From CAYVUI01 sp964454745 (GTDB lineage: Bacteria > Planctomycetota > Phycisphaerae > Sedimentisphaerales > Anaerohalosphaeraceae), in NCBI GenBank assembly GCA_964454745.1, contig CAYVUI010000042.1:1-32898 (forward strand): a stretch of 32,898 bases of DNA. Reading direction: 5' to 3'. This document shows, in pieces, positions 31,832 to 32,898 of the stretch. The notes under the pieces are model-generated. The model was given only the letters and a program-made list of their open reading frames with translations. It was not told where the DNA came from and made no database searches. A program made the translations under genes and the position numbers. The number at the start of each line of letters is the position of its first letter. The stretch's first letter is position 1.

Positions 31832-32011
31832 TTAATATGTCATTTCGATCAGTGACCGCTTGAGGGGGTCGTCGAATGCGCTGACCAGGTCGGACTGCAC
31901 CTGGCTTTCATAATCGTCATCCAGCCCCAGCGGGCTTTCCCACTGTTTCCAGCTATCGACAATTCGTGTCGCGTATTCCTGTATCCATGCCTGTCTTGCG
32001 GGGTTGGCCAT
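31832..32011 (-). CDS. Small acidic protein, 59 residues, unrecognised
   Basis: This short gene encodes MANPARQAWIQEYATRIVDS and continues with WKQWESPLGLDDDYESQ, then a helical end SDLVSAFDDPLKRSLIEMTY. The sequence is protein-like: amphipathic helices, two Trp in WKQWE, net acidic charge and the local codon style. AAGGA lies about 9 bases before the ATG, and a hairpin follows the stop. It is divergent from gyrA across 251 bases. I do not recognise the family; it has no signal peptide or membrane span, so it is probably cytosolic. Confidence 0.65.
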   Translation of the reverse strand: MANPARQAWIQEYATRIVDSWKQWESPLGLDDDYESQVQSDLVSAFDDPLKRSLIEMTY

Positions 32012-32165
32012 ATGACACCATCCTTATTTTACTGTGTTTACTGTACCCAATTTCAACTTCCCTGTTCACTTTCGGCTGACAGCGCTGCAATCTTAAATTT
32101 TCAAGCAGTAATCTAATAAAAATTCGACATTTCGACCGGAATTTCCTTAAATTTTTCCCGTTTTA

Positions 32166-32195
32166 TTGGACAAAAACCGCTATTGCGGTTATGAT
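32166..32195 (+). promoter_or_regulatory. gyrA promoter with palindromic spacer
   Basis: TTGGAC (32166-32171) and TATGAT (32190-32195) are 18 bases apart, about 70 bases before the gyrA ATG. The spacer holds an inverted repeat, AACCGC TATT GCGGTT (32175-32190), that could be an operator or supercoiling-sensitive element. gyrA promoters are known to respond to DNA relaxation; the palindrome's role here is inference. Confidence 0.5.
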
Positions 32196-32262
32196 AATTG
32201 TTTGATTATTCTCAATTATGTGAATAACAGTCTATCTAAGCATTTGAAAGAAACCAACGGAT

Positions 32263-32898
32263 ATGGACCAGACGAATCCCGAATCGACGGAACGATTTGA
32301 AGAACTTCAAATTCTCGACGAACTCAAGGTCTCGTACCTCAATTACGCGATGAGCGTAATCGTCTCTCGAGCCCTGCCGGACGTCCGCGACGGGCTAAAG
32401 CCCTCCCAGCGGCGCATCCTGGTGGCGATGAACGACCTGAACCTCGGCCCGCGCAGCAAGCACCGAAAATGCGCAAAAATCGTCGGTGACACCAGTGGTA
32501 ACTACCACCCCCACGGCGACCAGGCCACCTACGGCACACTCGTGCGGATGGGCCAGCACTGGAACATGCGGTACACCCTCGTCGATCCGCAGGGCAACTT
32601 CGGTTCGATTGACGCCGACCCGCCCGCGGCCATGCGGTATACCGAGGCCCGGATGACCAGTGCCGCGACCGATATGCTCGAGGATCTCAACCGCGATACC
32701 GTCGATTTTATCCCCAACTACGACGAAACCCGCAACGAACCGGTCGTTTTGCCGTCGAAGTTCCCCAACCTGCTGGTCAACGGCGCCAGCGGTATTGCCG
32801 TGGGTATGGCAACGAACATCCCGCCGCACAATATCAGCGAAGTCTGCGATGCACTGCTTTTGATGATCGATGACCCCGAGTGCGGATTCAAGGACATC
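32263..32898 (+). CDS. gyrA: DNA gyrase subunit A, N-terminal part (cut by window edge)
   Basis: 212 codons are visible of an expected 800 or more. GyrA forms the A2B2 enzyme that introduces negative supercoils. The text reads SYLNYAMSVIVSRALPDVRDGLKPSQRRIL, then the winged-helix region YHPHGDQATYGTLVRM and the active-site Tyr Y126 in AAMRYTEARM, which bonds covalently to DNA. At positions equal to E. coli Ser83 and Asp87 this protein has Q87 and G91. The ATG at 32263 has only a weak AACGGA before it. ParC cannot be strictly excluded, as the C-terminal half with the GyrA box is missing, but the N-terminal text fits GyrA. Confidence 0.92.
   Translation, partial: MDQTNPESTERFEELQILDELKVSYLNYAMSVIVSRALPDVRDGLKPSQRRILVAMNDLNLGPRSKHRKCAKIVGDTSGNYHPHGDQATYGTLVRMGQHWNMRYTLVDPQGNFGSIDADPPAAMRYTEARMTSAATDMLEDLNRDTVDFIPNYDETRNEPVVLPSKFPNLLVNGASGIAVGMATNIPPHNISEVCDALLLMIDDPECGFKDI

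Noticed and set aside
1..32898. Mobile elements, CRISPR arrays, toxin-antitoxin or phage-defence genes
   Set aside because: No transposase, integrase, spaced direct-repeat array, restriction or defence gene was found on either strand.

Overview
The window reads as a chromosomal segment of a planctomycete, most likely of the class Phycisphaerae (Sedimentisphaerales-like). This is an inference from gene content, not from a phylogenetic marker search. The pointers are a prepilin-type protein with an H-X9-DG C-terminal motif, two proteins ending in PEP-CTERM sorting signals, two Tat-exported formylglycine sulfatases, a large secreted right-handed beta-helix protein, several pseudopilins, and a Gram-negative MlaE/MlaF lipid transporter. 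No insertion sequence, phage gene, CRISPR array or rRNA was seen.

Layout. 1-1908 (minus): the end-truncated ATPase mlaF and a STAS-MlaE permease. 2117-2189: tRNA-Lys(CTT). 2357-4521 (plus): three pseudopilin-like proteins, the last two being tandem relatives. 4817-4842: an intrinsic terminator. 4959-8489 (plus): a membrane histidine kinase, a CheY-like receiver and a GAF/HD-GYP cyclic-di-GMP phosphodiesterase, probably one signalling operon. 9244-11950 (plus): a strong promoter, a structured leader with a 16-codon ORF, then rpsO and pnp. 12092-13910 (plus): a cold-shock protein with a switch-like 5' leader and an NtrC-type sigma-54 activator whose receiver has Glu in place of the phospho-accepting Asp. 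13920-16024 (minus): a nucleoside deaminase and a secreted ClpP-fold serine protease. 16349-17641 (plus): sulfatase. 17647-21026 (minus): a lipoprotein M14-type amidase and an 836-residue PAS/coiled-coil/HATPase protein that has Gln where the phospho-accepting His should be. 21320-22477 (plus): a second secreted ClpP-fold protease, related to the first. 22474-25316 (minus): argH-thiL-tsaE. 25469-27592 (plus): an AT-rich pair of PEP-CTERM proteins, a seven-bladed RCC1 propeller and a leucine-rich-repeat protein, sharing near-identical 5' and 3' flanks around unrelated cores. 27637-29085 (plus): a second sulfatase, convergent with a secreted beta-helix protein (29181-31463, minus). 31832-32011 (minus): an acidic 59-residue protein. 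32263-end (plus): the start of gyrA.

How the genes work together. Housekeeping functions (rpsO-pnp, tsaE, thiL, argH, gyrA, tRNA-Lys) are interspersed with a cell-envelope programme: lipid transport, pseudopilins, PEP-CTERM surface proteins, secreted proteases, and sulfatases plus a beta-helix protein that suggest use of sulfated polysaccharides. Regulation appears to involve c-di-GMP turnover and phospho-relay-derived proteins, two of which have lost their canonical phosphorylation residue. Convergent gene pairs abut within 10 bp or overlap at their stop codons.

The observations most worth following are: (i) the two PEP-CTERM genes with shared flanks and exchanged middles; (ii) the paired secreted Ser-Lys proteases with a shared N-terminal domain; (iii) the rpsO leader, whose hairpin masks the leader-ORF ribosome binding site; (iv) the mutually exclusive hairpins ahead of the cold-shock gene; (v) the degenerate kinase and degenerate receiver. 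All family calls were made by reading motifs by eye; no database search was run.
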